DNA from: Staphylococcus equorum
GTDB taxonomy: Bacteria > Bacillota > Bacilli > Staphylococcales > Staphylococcaceae
DNA: 64,000 nt
Direction: 5' to 3'
NCBI RefSeq assembly: GCF_029024965.1
Contig: NZ_CP118982.1
Span: 868,001-932,000 of the forward strand
Shown here: positions 33,774-43,436 of the stretch, in pieces
Layout: each line of letters begins with the position of its first letter
Position numbering within the stretch: the stretch's first letter is position 1
Notes under the pieces: model-generated
Databases searched by the model: none
Seen by the model: the letters and a program-made list of their open reading frames with translations, nothing else
Told to the model about the DNA's origin: nothing
Program-made: the position numbers and the translations under genes

Positions 33774-34454
33774 ATGAAAAAAACAGTAATCGCATCAACT
33801 TTAGCACTAGGATTAGGCGTAACAGGAGCAGCAAATTCAGCTGACGCTTCAGAACAAGGCGTAGACAAAGCAGAATTAGCTCAATTAGCTCAATCAAACT
33901 CAGAACAATTAAATGAAGCACCTGTACAAGAAGGCGCTTATGACATAGATTTCAATTATAATGGTACAGACTATAGCTTTGAATCAGATGGTACAAACTT
34001 TAGCTGGAGCTTTGGCGGAGGCTCAACTGAAGCACCTGCTCAACAAGAAGCACCAGCTGAACAAGCAGCAGAGCCAGCACAACAATCAGCACCAGCTGAA
34101 CAAGCTGCAGAACCAGCTCAACAAGAAGCACCAAAAACTGAAGCAACTCAACAACCACAACAAGAATCTACTTCAAAAGAATCAAGCTCAAGTGAAGCTT
34201 CAAGTGGTTCATCAGTAAATGTTAACTCTCATTTACAAGCAATCGCTCAACGTGAATCAGGCGGCGATCTTAAAGCTGTTAACCCATCATCAGGTGCAGC
34301 AGGTAAATATCAATTCTTACAAAGCACTTGGGATTCAGTAGCTCCAGCAGCTTACCAAGGTGTATCTCCAACAGAAGCACCTGAATCAGTACAAGATGCT
34401 GCAGCAGTTAAACTTTATAATGAAGTTGGCGCTTCACAATGGGTTACTGCATAA
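33774..34454 (+). CDS. sceD: SceD-like secreted lytic transglycosylase
   Basis: SceD cleaves peptidoglycan glycan strands and helps daughter-cell separation. The 226-residue protein has a signal peptide ([20 protein letters not shown], cleavage likely after ADA, residue 25). A low-complexity Ala/Glu/Gln/Pro linker with repeats follows (about 85-150). The C-terminal catalytic domain (about 150-226) has [20 protein letters not shown] with the probable catalytic Glu161, and [15 protein letters not shown] strong AGGAGG precedes the start. Regulation by WalKR is indicated by the upstream box. Confidence 0.93.
   Translation: MKKTVIASTLALGLGVTGAANSADASEQGVDKAELAQLAQSNSEQLNEAPVQEGAYDIDFNYNGTDYSFESDGTNFSWSFGGGSTEAPAQQEAPAEQAAEPAQQSAPAEQAAEPAQQEAPKTEATQQPQQESTSKESSSSEASSGSSVNVNSHLQAIAQRESGGDLKAVNPSSGAAGKYQFLQSTWDSVAPAAYQGVSPTEAPESVQDAAAVKLYNEVGASQWVTA
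34047..34124 (+). repeat. two 39-bp tandem repeats in the sceD linker
   Basis: Residues 92-104 and 105-117 repeat the unit [13 protein letters not shown], with Ser for Glu at the start of the second copy. The DNA copies differ at several third positions. Such linkers vary in length between strains. Confidence 0.8.
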
Positions 34455-34489
34455 TTTAGTCAGTAATTAACTATAAATACTATAAACGT

Positions 34490-34520
34490 ATGCCAATAAA
34501 GTCACCGACTTTGTTGGCAT
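34490..34520 (+). terminator. sceD terminator
   Basis: A 14-bp stem with one G-U pair (34490-34503 with 34507-34520) and the loop ACC is followed by seven T's. Confidence 0.9.
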
Positions 34521-34670
34521 TTTTTTGTCCACGATTTCCACTAATACAACTACAGCTTGTAGTTACTGTGTCATCGCTATAATATTTACAACATAGACGC
34601 TTCATTGAAGTACGTTCTTTTGCAATGTCACACTACATTTGTTATGTTTAAAGAAATAATATATGAAAAT

Positions 34671-34753
34671 CTACTAGGGGAGCCTTTATGGCTGAGATGA
34701 TTTAGTTCAGACCCTTACGACCTGATTTGGTTAATGCCAACGTAGGAAAGTAG
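34671..34753 (+). promoter_or_regulatory. TPP riboswitch (THI element)
   Basis: The conserved core is complete: GGGGAGCC, then GGCTGAGATG, then GACCCTTACGACCTGATTTG cut at the pyrophosphate-helix region, then TAATGCCAACGTAGGAAAG. Helix P1 is CTACT (34671-34675) with AGTAG (34749-34753). It binds thiamine pyrophosphate and switches off the downstream tenA-thiD-thiM-thiE operon. Confidence 0.96.
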
Positions 34754-34792
34754 TTTAATTTATAATTGAATTGCTTAGCCTTTCTATTAATT

Positions 34793-34819
34793 AACTACAT
34801 TCTTACTTGGAATGTAGTT
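34793..34819 (+). terminator. riboswitch expression-platform terminator
   Basis: AACTACATTC (34793-34802) pairs exactly with GAATGTAGTT (34810-34819), followed by T's. It lies between the TPP aptamer and tenA, so TPP binding probably favours this hairpin and ends transcription. Confidence 0.85.
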
Positions 34820-34843
34820 TTTTAATATTTAGGAGGACTTAAC

Positions 34844-35533
34844 GTGTTATTTTCAAAAGAATTAAAAATAGATGCCAAGCCAATTATTGATGACATTTAT
34901 AATGACCCATTTATACAAGAAATGTTACAAGGTCATTTATCTAAGGATGCTACTAAATTTTATTTAAGAGCAGATGCATCTTATTTAAAAGAGTTTGCTA
35001 ATATTTACGCATTACTCATACCTAAAATGGAGCAAATGGAAGATGTAAAATTTTTAGTTGAACAGATACAATTTATTGTTGATGGAGAAGTAGCGGCACA
35101 CGAAATATTAGCTGAATATGTAAATGAACCTTACAATGAAATTGTACAAGTGAAAGTTTGGCCACCGAGCGGCGATCATTATATTAAACACATGTATTTT
35201 AATGCTTTTGCTAAAGAAAATGCAGCATACACAATTGCTGCCATGGCGCCTTGTCCATACGTATATCAAGTTATTGCACAACAAGCGTTACAAGACCATA
35301 CTTTAAATACCGATTCTATTTTGGCAAAATGGTTTGAATTTTATAGTACCGAAATGGATGAACTTGTGCATATTTTTGATAATTTAATGGATAAATTGAC
35401 ACAAAATTGCACAAAACAAGAGAAAGCTGACATCAAAGATTGTTTCTTACAGAGTACAGTTCATGAACGCAAATTTTTTAATATGTCATTCATTGAAGAA
35501 GAATGGCTTTATGGAGGGGTTAATAATGAATAA
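34844..35533 (+). CDS. tenA: aminopyrimidine aminohydrolase (thiaminase II)
   Basis: TenA hydrolyses aminopyrimidine products of thiamine breakdown to HMP so the ring can be reused. It is an all-helical protein of 229 residues with the catalytic Cys137 in [12 protein letters not shown] and [12 protein letters not shown] earlier. The start is GTG, with AGGAGG (34831-34836) seven bases upstream. Its 3' end overlaps thiD by eight bases. First gene of the TPP-riboswitch operon. Confidence 0.95.
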   Translation: MLFSKELKIDAKPIIDDIYNDPFIQEMLQGHLSKDATKFYLRADASYLKEFANIYALLIPKMEQMEDVKFLVEQIQFIVDGEVAAHEILAEYVNEPYNEIVQVKVWPPSGDHYIKHMYFNAFAKENAAYTIAAMAPCPYVYQVIAQQALQDHTLNTDSILAKWFEFYSTEMDELVHIFDNLMDKLTQNCTKQEKADIKDCFLQSTVHERKFFNMSFIEEEWLYGGVNNE

Positions 35534-36347
35534 ACCTAAAATTGCTTTAACTATAGCAGGCACTGACCCAACGGGTGGCGCAGGTGTCATGGCAGATTTA
35601 AAATCATTTCATGCTTGTGGCGTATACGGTATGGCTGCGATAACGAGTATCGTAGCGCAAAACACAAAAGGCGTTCAACATATTCATAACATAGAAACAA
35701 GTTGGTTATCCGAGCAATTAGAAAGTATCTTTGATGATGAGTTACCTCATGCGCTGAAAACAGGCATGATAGCTTCAAAAGAAATGATGGAATTAATACA
35801 ATATTATTTAAAGCAATATCCAGAGATTCCTTATGTAATAGATCCTGTAATGTTAGCTAAAAGTGGTGACTCGTTGATGGATGAGGATGCTAAAGCTGAC
35901 TTGCAAAATATTCTATTGCCTTATGCTACTGTGGCAACACCAAACTTGCCCGAAGCAGAGGAAATAACAGGATTAACGATACAAGACGAATCATCAATTT
36001 ATAAAGCAGGCGACATTTTCATTAATGAAATTGGCAGTAAAGGTGTTGTTATCAAAGGTGGACATTCAGAGGATTTAGACTTCGCTAAAGATTATTTATT
36101 CACTAATGAAAATGTATATACTTTTGAAGAACCTCGATTTGATACAAAACATACGCATGGTACAGGGTGTACTTTTTCGGCAGTGATTACTGCAGAATTA
36201 GCAAAAGGTAAAACAATATATGAAGCAGTGAAAAAAGCAAAACAGTTCATTTCTTTAAGCATTAAACACACACCTGAAATTGGTCAAGGTAGAGGACCAG
36301 TTAATCATTTTGCATATATGAAAGAGGTAGGATTAGATGATGAATAA
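35526..36347 (+). CDS. thiD: hydroxymethylpyrimidine/phosphomethylpyrimidine kinase
   Basis: ThiD phosphorylates HMP twice to HMP-PP, one of the two halves of thiamine. The ribokinase-fold protein has 273 residues from 35526. Motifs are [20 protein letters not shown] at the start, [14 protein letters not shown], and the anion-hole signature [16 protein letters not shown]. The frame is open to 35463, but GGAGGGG at 35513-35519 and the family start MNKPKIAL support 35526. It overlaps thiM by 11 bases. Confidence 0.96.
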   Translation: MNKPKIALTIAGTDPTGGAGVMADLKSFHACGVYGMAAITSIVAQNTKGVQHIHNIETSWLSEQLESIFDDELPHALKTGMIASKEMMELIQYYLKQYPEIPYVIDPVMLAKSGDSLMDEDAKADLQNILLPYATVATPNLPEAEEITGLTIQDESSIYKAGDIFINEIGSKGVVIKGGHSEDLDFAKDYLFTNENVYTFEEPRFDTKHTHGTGCTFSAVITAELAKGKTIYEAVKKAKQFISLSIKHTPEIGQGRGPVNHFAYMKEVGLDDE

Positions 36348-37131
36348 TTTAGAAGTACTCAGAAATAGTAACCCGTTAGTTATTTGTTATACAAACGATG
36401 TTGTTAAAAATTTTACAGCAAATGGCTTATTAAGTTTAGGAGCAAGTCCAGCAATGAGTGAAGCACCAGAGGAAGCGTCAGATATGTTAACTCACGCGAA
36501 TGCTTTACTGATTAATATTGGCACGCTGACTAAAGATAAAGAGTCAGACATTTTAAAAATTGCGAAGGTAGCTAATCAAATTGGAACACCAATCGTCTTT
36601 GATCCTGTTGCTGTAGGTGCATCACAATACCGCAAAGATTTCTGTGAGACATTTTTAAGTGAGGTTAAGGTAGCAGTTATCAAAGGTAACGCCTCAGAAA
36701 TTTTAACACTAATTGATAATGATACACAGATGAAAGGTACAGATAGTGATATAAATCTGGATGCTGTGACTATTGCTAAAAAAGCTCATACACAATTCGG
36801 GACAGCGATAGTTATCACAGGTAAAGAAGATATTGTAATGCATGAAGATAAAATTCTGAAACTTGCTAATGGTTCGCCTATGCTTGCAAAAATCACAGGT
36901 GCAGGTTGTTTATTAGGCGCTGCGATAGCGAGCTTTTTAGAATCCAAGCAGCAGCCACAATTAAATCAATTGGTAGAAGCAGTGACTATATATAATATTG
37001 CTGCTGAACAAGCTGAAAAAAATTCGGTTAACCGAGGGCCTGGCACATTTATGGTTGAATTAATAAATGCCCTATATCAAGTCACATATGATGATTATTT
37101 GAATTTAATACGCAGTCAAGAGGTGCAATAA
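36337..37131 (+). CDS. thiM: hydroxyethylthiazole kinase
   Basis: ThiM phosphorylates 4-methyl-5-hydroxyethylthiazole, the salvaged thiazole half of thiamine. It has 264 residues with [20 protein letters not shown] at the start, [18 protein letters not shown], and the active-site [13 protein letters not shown]. Overlaps with thiD (11 bases) and thiE (1 base) show tight coupling. A second ATG at 36340 is an alternative start. Confidence 0.96.
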   Translation: MMNNLEVLRNSNPLVICYTNDVVKNFTANGLLSLGASPAMSEAPEEASDMLTHANALLINIGTLTKDKESDILKIAKVANQIGTPIVFDPVAVGASQYRKDFCETFLSEVKVAVIKGNASEILTLIDNDTQMKGTDSDINLDAVTIAKKAHTQFGTAIVITGKEDIVMHEDKILKLANGSPMLAKITGAGCLLGAAIASFLESKQQPQLNQLVEAVTIYNIAAEQAEKNSVNRGPGTFMVELINALYQVTYDDYLNLIRSQEVQ

Positions 37132-37769
37132 TGTTTGATAAAAGTAAGCTAAAACTTTATTTTATTTGTGGCACGCAAGATGTTGCAGAAGGTGAATCGA
37201 TTATTGATGTTGTAACTGAAGCTTTAGAAGCAGGTATAACACTATTTCAGTATAGAGAGAAAGGGGAAACTGCATTAGTAGGTGATGATAAGGTGGGGAT
37301 GGCAAAACAATTACTTTCGTTGTGCCATCAATACGATGTACCTTTTATAGTAAATGATGATGTGAGTTTAGCTAAAGATATTGATGCAGATGGTATTCAT
37401 GTAGGGCAAAATGATTTAGAAGTAAATGAATTTGCACAACAATTTGAAAATAAAATCATTGGTCTGAGTGTAGGTGATGTTGAGGAATACTTAAATTCTG
37501 ATTTGAAATATGTCGATTATATGGGTGTTGGTCCAATGTTTGCTACGACATCTAAAGATGATGCAAGTTTGCCAGTTGGTCCAGAAATGATTACACAATT
37601 AAGACATTACGTTAATGATTTTCCGATTGTTGCGATTGGTGGCATCAATTTAGATAATACACCATCTATAATTCATGCTGGGGCAGATGGTATATCAATT
37701 ATTTCGGCTATTGCTAAAAGTCAAAATATAAGTGAATCAGTAAGACAATTTTTAAAAACTGTTGAATAA
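37131..37769 (+). CDS. thiE: thiamine-phosphate synthase
   Basis: ThiE joins HMP-PP and thiazole phosphate to thiamine phosphate. The TIM-barrel protein has 212 residues with LFQYREKGE, the pyrophosphate-binding [20 protein letters not shown], and [17 protein letters not shown] near the end. The start shares one base with the thiM stop. No thiC or thiG follows, so the operon serves salvage of both halves rather than full synthesis. No clear terminator follows. Confidence 0.96.
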   Translation: MFDKSKLKLYFICGTQDVAEGESIIDVVTEALEAGITLFQYREKGETALVGDDKVGMAKQLLSLCHQYDVPFIVNDDVSLAKDIDADGIHVGQNDLEVNEFAQQFENKIIGLSVGDVEEYLNSDLKYVDYMGVGPMFATTSKDDASLPVGPEMITQLRHYVNDFPIVAIGGINLDNTPSIIHAGADGISIISAIAKSQNISESVRQFLKTVE

Positions 37770-37812
37770 TGTATAAAAATTTCTTTTTTTGTTTTCTACT
37801 TCCCTATGAGTA

Positions 37813-37821
37813 TGATAAAAT
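37813..37821 (+). promoter_or_regulatory. extended -10 promoter of yidC
   Basis: TGATAAAAT (hexamer 37816-37821) is an extended -10, about 36 bases before yidC; the -35 is weak. Confidence 0.5.
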
Positions 37822-37856
37822 AAATTCTATGTGAATAAATCATTAGAGGTGGAAAA

Positions 37857-38726
37857 ATGAAGAAGAAAGCGCTACTCCCTTTATTATTAGGTGTAATGGT
37901 CTTTTTAGCAGGTTGTGACTATTCTAAACCTGAAAATAGAGATGGGTTTTTCTATAATACGTTCGTAAATCCAATGGACAGTCTTATACATTGGTTAGGA
38001 ACTAGTTTTAATAACGATTATGGACTAGCAATTATTGTCATTGTATTGGCGATGCGTATCATATTATTACCATTCATGTTATCGAATTATAAAAACAGTC
38101 ACATGATGCGTGAAAAAATGAAAGTTGCTAAACCGGATATTGATGCAATTCAAGAAAAGGTTAAGCGTTCACGTACGCAAGAAGAAAAAATGGCAGCTAA
38201 CCAAGAAATGATGGAAGTTTACAAGAAATATGATATGAATCCGATGAAGAGCATGTTAGGTTGTTTACCAATCTTGCTTCAAATGCCAATCATCATGGGT
38301 CTTTTCTTCGTATTGAAATATCCTTCAAGTGGTGGTTTCACTGAACACCCTGATTTCTTATGGTTTAACTTAGCTCAACCAGATATTTGGATTACGATTA
38401 TAGCAGGTGTCTTATACTTCTTACAAGCTTATGTTTCAAGTAAGAGTATGCCAAACGAACAGCGTCAAATGGGTTATATGATGATGATTATTTCGCCAAT
38501 TATGATTGTGTGGATTTCATTAAGTTCTGCATCAGCATTAGGTCTATACTGGTCAGTCAGTGCCGCATTCTTGATTGTACAAACACAAGTGGCGAATATG
38601 CATTATTCTAAACTTGCTAAAAAAGAAGTAGCACCAATGATTGAAGCTATGGAGAAAAACAAAGCTGAAACAGCGAGCAAAGGTAAAAACACACAAGTTG
38701 TTTCTAAGAAAAATAAGAAAAAATAA
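37857..38726 (+). CDS. yidC: membrane protein insertase YidC
   Basis: YidC/OxaA/SpoIIIJ inserts proteins into the cytoplasmic membrane, alone or with Sec; subunit c of ATP synthase is a classic client. The 289-residue protein starts with a lipoprotein signal ([12 protein letters not shown], lipid-modified Cys at 20). Five membrane segments follow, with the conserved [18 protein letters not shown] and [18 protein letters not shown]. The C-terminus is a basic tail ([15 protein letters not shown]) that in the family contacts the ribosome. Confidence 0.96.
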   Translation: MKKKALLPLLLGVMVFLAGCDYSKPENRDGFFYNTFVNPMDSLIHWLGTSFNNDYGLAIIVIVLAMRIILLPFMLSNYKNSHMMREKMKVAKPDIDAIQEKVKRSRTQEEKMAANQEMMEVYKKYDMNPMKSMLGCLPILLQMPIIMGLFFVLKYPSSGGFTEHPDFLWFNLAQPDIWITIIAGVLYFLQAYVSSKSMPNEQRQMGYMMMIISPIMIVWISLSSASALGLYWSVSAAFLIVQTQVANMHYSKLAKKEVAPMIEAMEKNKAETASKGKNTQVVSKKNKKK

Positions 38727-38756
38727 ATTATTTAAATTCTAAATAAATTTGTAATG

Positions 38757-38791
38757 AAAAGTCATCGTAGTTTTAAACTACGATGACTTTT
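38757..38791. terminator. bidirectional terminator between yidC and the HD gene
   Basis: A perfect 17-bp stem (38757-38773 with 38775-38791) has A's on the left and T's on the right. Confidence 0.92.
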
Positions 38792-38796
38792 TTGTA

Positions 38797-39447
38797 TTAT
38801 TTGAAATACCATTCATTAAAAAATTGAGTTACAAATACTTCCATATATTCGTGTCTCTGTTGTGCAAGTCGTTTAGCGGTTGGTGTATGCATTAAAGCTT
38901 TAAGTTTAAACAGTTTTTCATAAAAATGTTTAATAGCTGATGCTGGAACATTTTTATTATCGATTTCTTTGTTAGACAAAGTATCGTTGTATGCTCCTTC
39001 AATCCACATGGGTTCTCCAAAATGACCAGCATATTGGAAAGTACGAGCAATTCCAATTGCTCCGATAGCATCGAGGCGATCAGCATCACGTACAATTTGG
39101 CCCTCTATTGATAATGAAATATCATTATTTTCTCCATTTTTATAACTCATATGTTCAATAATATGTAGAATAGCTTCTTGCTGTTGTATTGGCAGCTGAA
39201 GTTGTGTCAAAAATTGTGTTAATCTATGTTTTGCTTGACTAGTGTCGGTAAGTTTAGCGTCAACCGTATCATGTAATAAACTAGCTAGTTGAATGGTTAA
39301 TAAATTTCCAACTTGCTCTTGTTGCGCAATGTAGTTTGCCATTTTAACGACGCGCAATACGTGAGCGACATCGTGGCCAGTTGCATCCTCTTTATGAAAT
39401 GACTCCATATATATATGCGCTGAATTGACTATTTCTTGCGGATTCAT
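38797..39447 (-). CDS. HD-domain phosphohydrolase
   Basis: This 216-residue protein has the metal-dependent HD fold: the first His and the HD pair appear in ATGHDVAHVLRVVKMA and LASLLHDTVDAKL, with a further Asp in VRDADRLDAIGAIGIART. It resembles the YedJ/YpgQ group of small HD hydrolases, some of which act on nucleotides. The substrate cannot be stated. It reads towards yidC and is separated from cls by a minus-strand terminator. Confidence 0.85.
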   Translation of the reverse strand: MNPQEIVNSAHIYMESFHKEDATGHDVAHVLRVVKMANYIAQQEQVGNLLTIQLASLLHDTVDAKLTDTSQAKHRLTQFLTQLQLPIQQQEAILHIIEHMSYKNGENNDISLSIEGQIVRDADRLDAIGAIGIARTFQYAGHFGEPMWIEGAYNDTLSNKEIDNKNVPASAIKHFYEKLFKLKALMHTPTAKRLAQQRHEYMEVFVTQFFNEWYFK

Positions 39448-39524
39448 CTAAACGCCTCTTTTCATAGAAATAAAGTTATATAAGCTAGTGATTTAGTATA
39501 ATCATTTACTTTATAATAAAGAAA

Positions 39525-39562
39525 GTCCAAAGTAATATTGATGTTCATCGATTACTTTGGAC
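39525..39562 (-). terminator. cls terminator
   Basis: GTCCAAAGTAAT (39525-39536) pairs exactly with ATTACTTTGGAC (39551-39562); on the minus strand it is followed by TTTCTTT. Confidence 0.82.
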
Positions 39563-39574
39563 AGAGTTAAATTA

Positions 39575-41059
39575 TTACAAAATAGGTGATATAAGTCTTG
39601 CAATACCTTCTTTAAATTTAATCCACAAACTTCGCTTCTCATACTCCTCTTTTGTTAGTCGATAGGATAAGGCTAAATCTTTTTCAAAAGTGGCTTTAAG
39701 TTCTTTCGTTATGAATGTGTCATAAATAAAAGCATTAATTTCAAAATTTAAAGTAAAGCTTCTGTGATCCATATTTGTAGTACCCACACTCGCAACTTCG
39801 TCATCTATAAGCAGTATTTTTGAATGTAAAAATCCATTATCGTAATGGAAAATATTGGCACCTGCATCTAACAGTGATGCTACGTTATTATAGGTAGCCC
39901 AATATACAAATGGATGGTCAGGTTTATTAGGGATCATGATATTCACATCTACGCCACCTAATGCTGCGATTTTTATCGCGTCTAAGAATGATTGGTCAGG
40001 AATAAAGTAAGGAGATTGAATATGAATAGATTGTTTAGCAGAAGTAATCATTTTCAAATAACCATATTTGATTTGCTCCCATTCTTCGTCTGGCCCGCTA
40101 GATGCGATTTGGACACCAATTGTACCTCCAGAATCCACATCAGGAAAATAACGTTCAGCGTATTTCAAATTATCGCGTGTTGATTGAACGTTCCAATCAA
40201 GCATAAAACGTAATTGAAGTGCATTGACAGCATCGCCAACAATTCGTAAATGTGTATCTCTCCAGTAACCAAATTTTTTCTTTAATCCTAAATATTCATC
40301 ACCAACATTAAAACCACCAATGTAACCAATATGTCCATCGATAATCACTAATTTCCGGTGATTTCGATTGTTCACTCTTAAATTGATTAATGGCAATTTA
40401 GAAGGGAAAAAGGCTTCTACTTTACCACCTTTGTTTCGAAATGATTTAAAATCTTTAAGTGATAAACTACGTGAGCCCATGTCATCATAAAGCATCTTCA
40501 CTTCTAACCCTTGCTCAAGTTTTTGCTCGAGCGCTATTAAAATACGTTTACCTAAGTCGTCATTTCTAAAGATATAGTATTGGATATGGATATAATCCTT
40601 TGCCTCGTTTATATCTTTAATAAGTGCATCAAACTTTTCTCTACCATCTGTAAAGATATCAATATCATTATCTGTTGTTAAAAAGGCAGCATTATTGTAT
40701 AACAACATTTGAACCATATCTTTAAATTTAACAATTTGATGATTACCTTTTGAAAATTCATCGTTCTTTAAGGCTTCTAATTGTTCATTAACAATCATTT
40801 CAATACCTATTTTATCTTCTTCATCTAAGGTGAAAATACGGTCTCGCTGAATTTGTCGTCCAAACAATAGATAGATGATAAAGCCTAATATAGGTATGAA
40901 GACTAACACTAACAGCCACGCCCACACGGCACCAGCCGAACGTCGTTCCATAAAAATAATTGTGAAGGCAAAGATAAGGTTTAATATAAATGCGCCAAGA
41001 AAAATGATGTTAAGAATAACGTTTGTGTTGTTAAACGTTAAAGAAAATATATCTATCAT
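39575..41059 (-). CDS. cls: cardiolipin synthase
   Basis: Cls condenses two phosphatidylglycerols to cardiolipin and glycerol in the membrane. The 494-residue protein has two N-terminal membrane helices (about 12-36 and 45-66) and two phospholipase D (HKD) motifs: His234, Lys236, Asp241 in [17 protein letters not shown], and His412, Lys414, Asp419 in [16 protein letters not shown]. It diverges from csoR across 143 bases. In staphylococci two cls genes exist; this position corresponds to the main one, Cls2. Confidence 0.96.
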   Translation of the reverse strand: MIDIFSLTFNNTNVILNIIFLGAFILNLIFAFTIIFMERRSAGAVWAWLLVLVFIPILGFIIYLLFGRQIQRDRIFTLDEEDKIGIEMIVNEQLEALKNDEFSKGNHQIVKFKDMVQMLLYNNAAFLTTDNDIDIFTDGREKFDALIKDINEAKDYIHIQYYIFRNDDLGKRILIALEQKLEQGLEVKMLYDDMGSRSLSLKDFKSFRNKGGKVEAFFPSKLPLINLRVNNRNHRKLVIIDGHIGYIGGFNVGDEYLGLKKKFGYWRDTHLRIVGDAVNALQLRFMLDWNVQSTRDNLKYAERYFPDVDSGGTIGVQIASSGPDEEWEQIKYGYLKMITSAKQSIHIQSPYFIPDQSFLDAIKIAALGGVDVNIMIPNKPDHPFVYWATYNNVASLLDAGANIFHYDNGFLHSKILLIDDEVASVGTTNMDHRSFTLNFEINAFIYDTFITKELKATFEKDLALSYRLTKEEYEKRSLWIKFKEGIARLISPIL

Positions 41060-41142
41060 ATTGAACCTCCAAAATGCATTTCAGTTAATTAAAGTACTAT
41101 AAAAGTCTTAATTATTGTAACATGAATATAAGGTTTTATCAT

Positions 41143-41171
41143 TTGACTAATACCGCCTAGGGGTATATCAT
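41143..41171 (+). promoter_or_regulatory. csoR promoter with CsoR operator
   Basis: TTGACT (41143-41148), 17 bases, TATCAT (41166-41171). The spacer holds the GC-rich inverted repeat ATACC (41150-41154) with GGTAT (41162-41166), the pattern of copper-responsive CsoR operators. Copper binding to CsoR would free the promoter. Confidence 0.75.
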
Positions 41172-41202
41172 ATAATTGAAATTATTAGGAGGCGTGTAAT
41201 AT

Positions 41203-41496
41203 ATGGCGGAAATACAAAAAGCGCATCACTCAGAACAAATTAAATCTAATTTAAAATCAAGATTAAATCGTATAGAAGGCCAAGTGAGAGCAATTAATCG
41301 CATGGTAGATGAAGATGTTTATTGTGATGACGTGCTCACACAAATTAGAGCCACTCGATCGGCTTTAAATGGTGTTGCTACTAAATTATTAGACCATCAT
41401 ATGAAAAGTTGTATTATGGAAAAAGTAGAGCAGGGTCAACAAGAAGAAGCTATGGAAGAACTATTGGTTACATTTCAAAAATTAATGAAGGATTAG
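41203..41496 (+). CDS. csoR: copper-sensing transcriptional repressor CsoR
   Basis: CsoR is an all-helical tetrameric repressor released from DNA by Cu(I). The 97-residue protein has the exact C-H-C copper ligand set of the staphylococcal protein: Cys41 (VYCDD), His66 and Cys70 (DHHMKSC). The conserved N-terminal LKSRLNRIEGQVRAINRM is present. Its operator lies in its own promoter and csoZ follows, the usual autoregulated cso operon without a linked copA. Confidence 0.95.
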   Translation: MAEIQKAHHSEQIKSNLKSRLNRIEGQVRAINRMVDEDVYCDDVLTQIRATRSALNGVATKLLDHHMKSCIMEKVEQGQQEEAMEELLVTFQKLMKD

Positions 41497-41510
41497 GCAA
41501 GGTGAACGTA

Positions 41511-41723
41511 GTGGTAACAAAAGTTATTTATATTTCCGGTATAGAAAATGAAACACAACAAAAACATATTGAACAGCAGCTTAAGCAATTACACGGTGTA
41601 CACCAAGTCAACATAGAAATAGAAAGCAATAATGGCAAAATTTTCATTGATTTTGAAACCCCTGCAAGTTTAAATAATTTAGAAAAAGAAGTTTATGATT
41701 TAGGATATGAAATTTTATATTAA
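41511..41723 (+). CDS. csoZ: CsoZ-like small HMA-fold protein without CXXC
   Basis: This 70-residue protein follows csoR by 14 bases in the same transcript. The length and pattern (VIYISGIEN, then a helix, then HQVNIEIESNNGKIFIDFE, then LEKEVYDLGYEILY) fit a heavy-metal-associated beta-alpha-beta fold of the copper-chaperone type. The position of the usual MxCxxC copper motif holds ISGIEN with no cysteine; in fact the protein has no cysteine. The start was set at GTG 41511, with AAGGTG at 41499-41504 six bases upstream; GTG 41502 is an alternative. Assignment to CsoZ rests on operon position and fold. Confidence 0.7.
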   Translation: MVTKVIYISGIENETQQKHIEQQLKQLHGVHQVNIEIESNNGKIFIDFETPASLNNLEKEVYDLGYEILY

Positions 41724-41744
41724 ATTGAAATATTAAAAAAGAGT

Positions 41745-41763
41745 ACAGTTTCACTTTAACTGT
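41745..41763 (+). terminator. cso operon terminator
   Basis: ACAGTT (41745-41750) pairs with AACTGT (41758-41763), followed by seven T's. The stem is short. Confidence 0.65.
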
Positions 41764-41937
41764 TTTTTTGTTACTTTTGAAAACTTATTTTACAAAGGAA
41801 AATTATTTTTACGATGTAATTATACAATAAAATTGACTAAATATTTGACTATAATAAAAAAATTTTGAATATAATGTAGTATTTAGTAATTAAATAGGGT
41901 AAGATATAGTAGAAGCAAGTAATTTAGGGGTGATGAT

Positions 41938-42078
41938 ATGAGTAAAGATAACGAAAAGATTCAAAATGTAGTTAAACTATTATCATCATTAGGGGTAAAC
42001 ATAAAGAAAACCAAATCAAGATTAGAAGTTATGCAGACTTTGCCGACAACTGTGAAAGCCGCTAACGAACTGAAATAG
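41938..42078 (+). CDS. small basic protein of 46 residues, unknown function
   Basis: A complete small gene lies between csoZ and rodA. ATG at 41938 is preceded by GGGGTGATG (41927-41935) and the frame ends at TAG 42076-42078. The product opens MSKDNEKIQNVVKLLSSLGV and ends TLPTTVKAANELK. It is Lys-rich, predicted helical, with no membrane segment and no cysteine. An independent terminator follows 18 bases after the stop, and about 170 bases of AT-rich promoter space precede it, which supports a real transcription unit. No function can be assigned. Confidence 0.7.
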   Translation: MSKDNEKIQNVVKLLSSLGVNIKKTKSRLEVMQTLPTTVKAANELK

Positions 42079-42096
42079 TAAAGTTACCTAACTAAG

Positions 42097-42121
42097 CGAT
42101 TGGAGCAGTGTGCTCCAGTCG
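42097..42121 (+). terminator. terminator of the 46-residue gene
   Basis: An 11-bp stem with one G-T pair (42097-42107 with 42111-42121) and loop GTG is followed by seven T's. Confidence 0.9.
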
Positions 42122-42163
42122 TTTTTTTGTTATACAGAAACCTGTTTTATTTAATAATTGGTA

Positions 42164-42211
42164 AAAAAATAACTGTTACGATCATTGAGATGATTGTAAC
42201 AGTTATTTTTT
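42164..42211. terminator. rodA terminator (bidirectional)
   Basis: A perfect 16-bp stem (42164-42179 with 42196-42211) contains an inner ATCAT/ATGAT hairpin and is A-rich on the left and T-rich on the right. It lies just past the minus-strand rodA stop. Confidence 0.88.
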
Positions 42212-42233
42212 AGAAGTAAAAATTAAAATGATT

Positions 42234-43436
42234 TTATTTTTGAGCTTGTTTTTGAACGTCAGGTGAGTACTGTTTTGGTTGATGATAAGAAATAGATAAT
42301 AATACACCAATACCACACATTAAACTCCATAAGGAACTACCACCATAGCTTATAAATGGTAATGGAATACCAGTGATAGGTAATAATTGTATTGTCATAC
42401 CTATATTTTGTAACACGTGGAATAGAATTAGTGCTGTGTAACCAATAATAAATAATTTGCTGAATGGTGATTCAATTTTAGTTGCAAGTCTAACTAGGTG
42501 AAACATTAGTCCTAAAAACACTAGAATTAAAATAACTGAGCCAATGAATCCAAACTCTTCTCCAATAACGGAGAAAATAAAATCAGTATGATTTTCAGGG
42601 ATATATACTTCACCTTGATTGAATCCCTTACCAAATAGTTGACCAGATCCAATGGCTTTAAGTGATTCTGTTAAATGATAGCCGTCGCCACTACTATAAG
42701 TATAAGGATCTAACCATGAACTAATGCGTCCGAGTTGGTAAGTTTTAATACCCAAACTATTCTCTATAAGTGATGGCTTGAAAATAATAGATAAGATGAT
42801 ACTTGATGCTAAGAGAAATACTGTAATAAATAATGGTGCAATTATTTTCCATGTGATACCACTCACTATAATTACACCAACAATAATGGCGCAAATAACA
42901 AGCGTTGTGCCCAAGTCGTTTTGCAGTAGGATAAGGCCCATAGGAATAATGGAAATACCAAAAATTTTCAGCAGTAATTTAAAATCTGTCTCCAATGATT
43001 TATTGAAAGTAAATTGATTATGCTTTGAGATTAGTTTAGCAAGCGCCAATATCAATACTATTTTCATAAATTCTGAAGGCTGTACGCTGATTGGACCTAG
43101 TTTATACCAACTCTTTGCACCATTTATAACAGGTGTGAACGGTGTTTCTGGAATAATGATTAATATAAATAAGGCTGCGCAAAAAAGAAAGTACAGTAAA
43201 TATGTATATTTCATTAGTTTCTTAGGTGAAACTAACATGATTAAAAATGCTATGAATCCGCCAAGGACATAATACAGAACTTGCCTAATGCCAAAGTTGG
43301 CGCTATATTGACCGCCACCCATAGCTGAGTTGATTATTGTTACACTAATAATTGCTAACAATACGAGGAAGCCTACTAAAGTCCAGTCGACTCGCCGTAT
43401 CCAATGGTTGTTTTTTAATTGACGTGAAGTACTCAT
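42234..43436 (-). CDS. rodA: SEDS-family peptidoglycan glycosyltransferase RodA
   Basis: RodA polymerises lipid II into glycan strands with a partner class B PBP; in staphylococci it works with PBP3 in sidewall synthesis. The 400-residue protein has about ten membrane helices. Conserved SEDS segments are LGPISVQPSEFMKI, LLQNDLGTTLV, IGSGQLFGKGFNQGEVYIPE, NHTDFIFSVIGEEFGF, and GIPLPFISYGGSSLW. FtsW, the division paralogue, is expected elsewhere. It diverges from ddl and belongs to the same wall-synthesis neighbourhood. Confidence 0.92.
   Translation of the reverse strand: MSTSRQLKNNHWIRRVDWTLVGFLVLLAIISVTIINSAMGGGQYSANFGIRQVLYYVLGGFIAFLIMLVSPKKLMKYTYLLYFLFCAALFILIIIPETPFTPVINGAKSWYKLGPISVQPSEFMKIVLILALAKLISKHNQFTFNKSLETDFKLLLKIFGISIIPMGLILLQNDLGTTLVICAIIVGVIIVSGITWKIIAPLFITVFLLASSIILSIIFKPSLIENSLGIKTYQLGRISSWLDPYTYSSGDGYHLTESLKAIGSGQLFGKGFNQGEVYIPENHTDFIFSVIGEEFGFIGSVILILVFLGLMFHLVRLATKIESPFSKLFIIGYTALILFHVLQNIGMTIQLLPITGIPLPFISYGGSSLWSLMCGIGVLLSISYHQPKQYSPDVQKQAQK

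Noticed and set aside
34047..34124. Direct repeats considered as a CRISPR fragment
   Set aside because: The repeats are adjacent, in frame and encode a protein linker; there are no spacers.
33961..34218. 85-residue Gln/Asn/His-rich frame overlapping sceD in another frame
   Set aside because: It is the shifted reading of the repetitive Ala/Glu/Gln/Pro linker; repeats keep all frames open.
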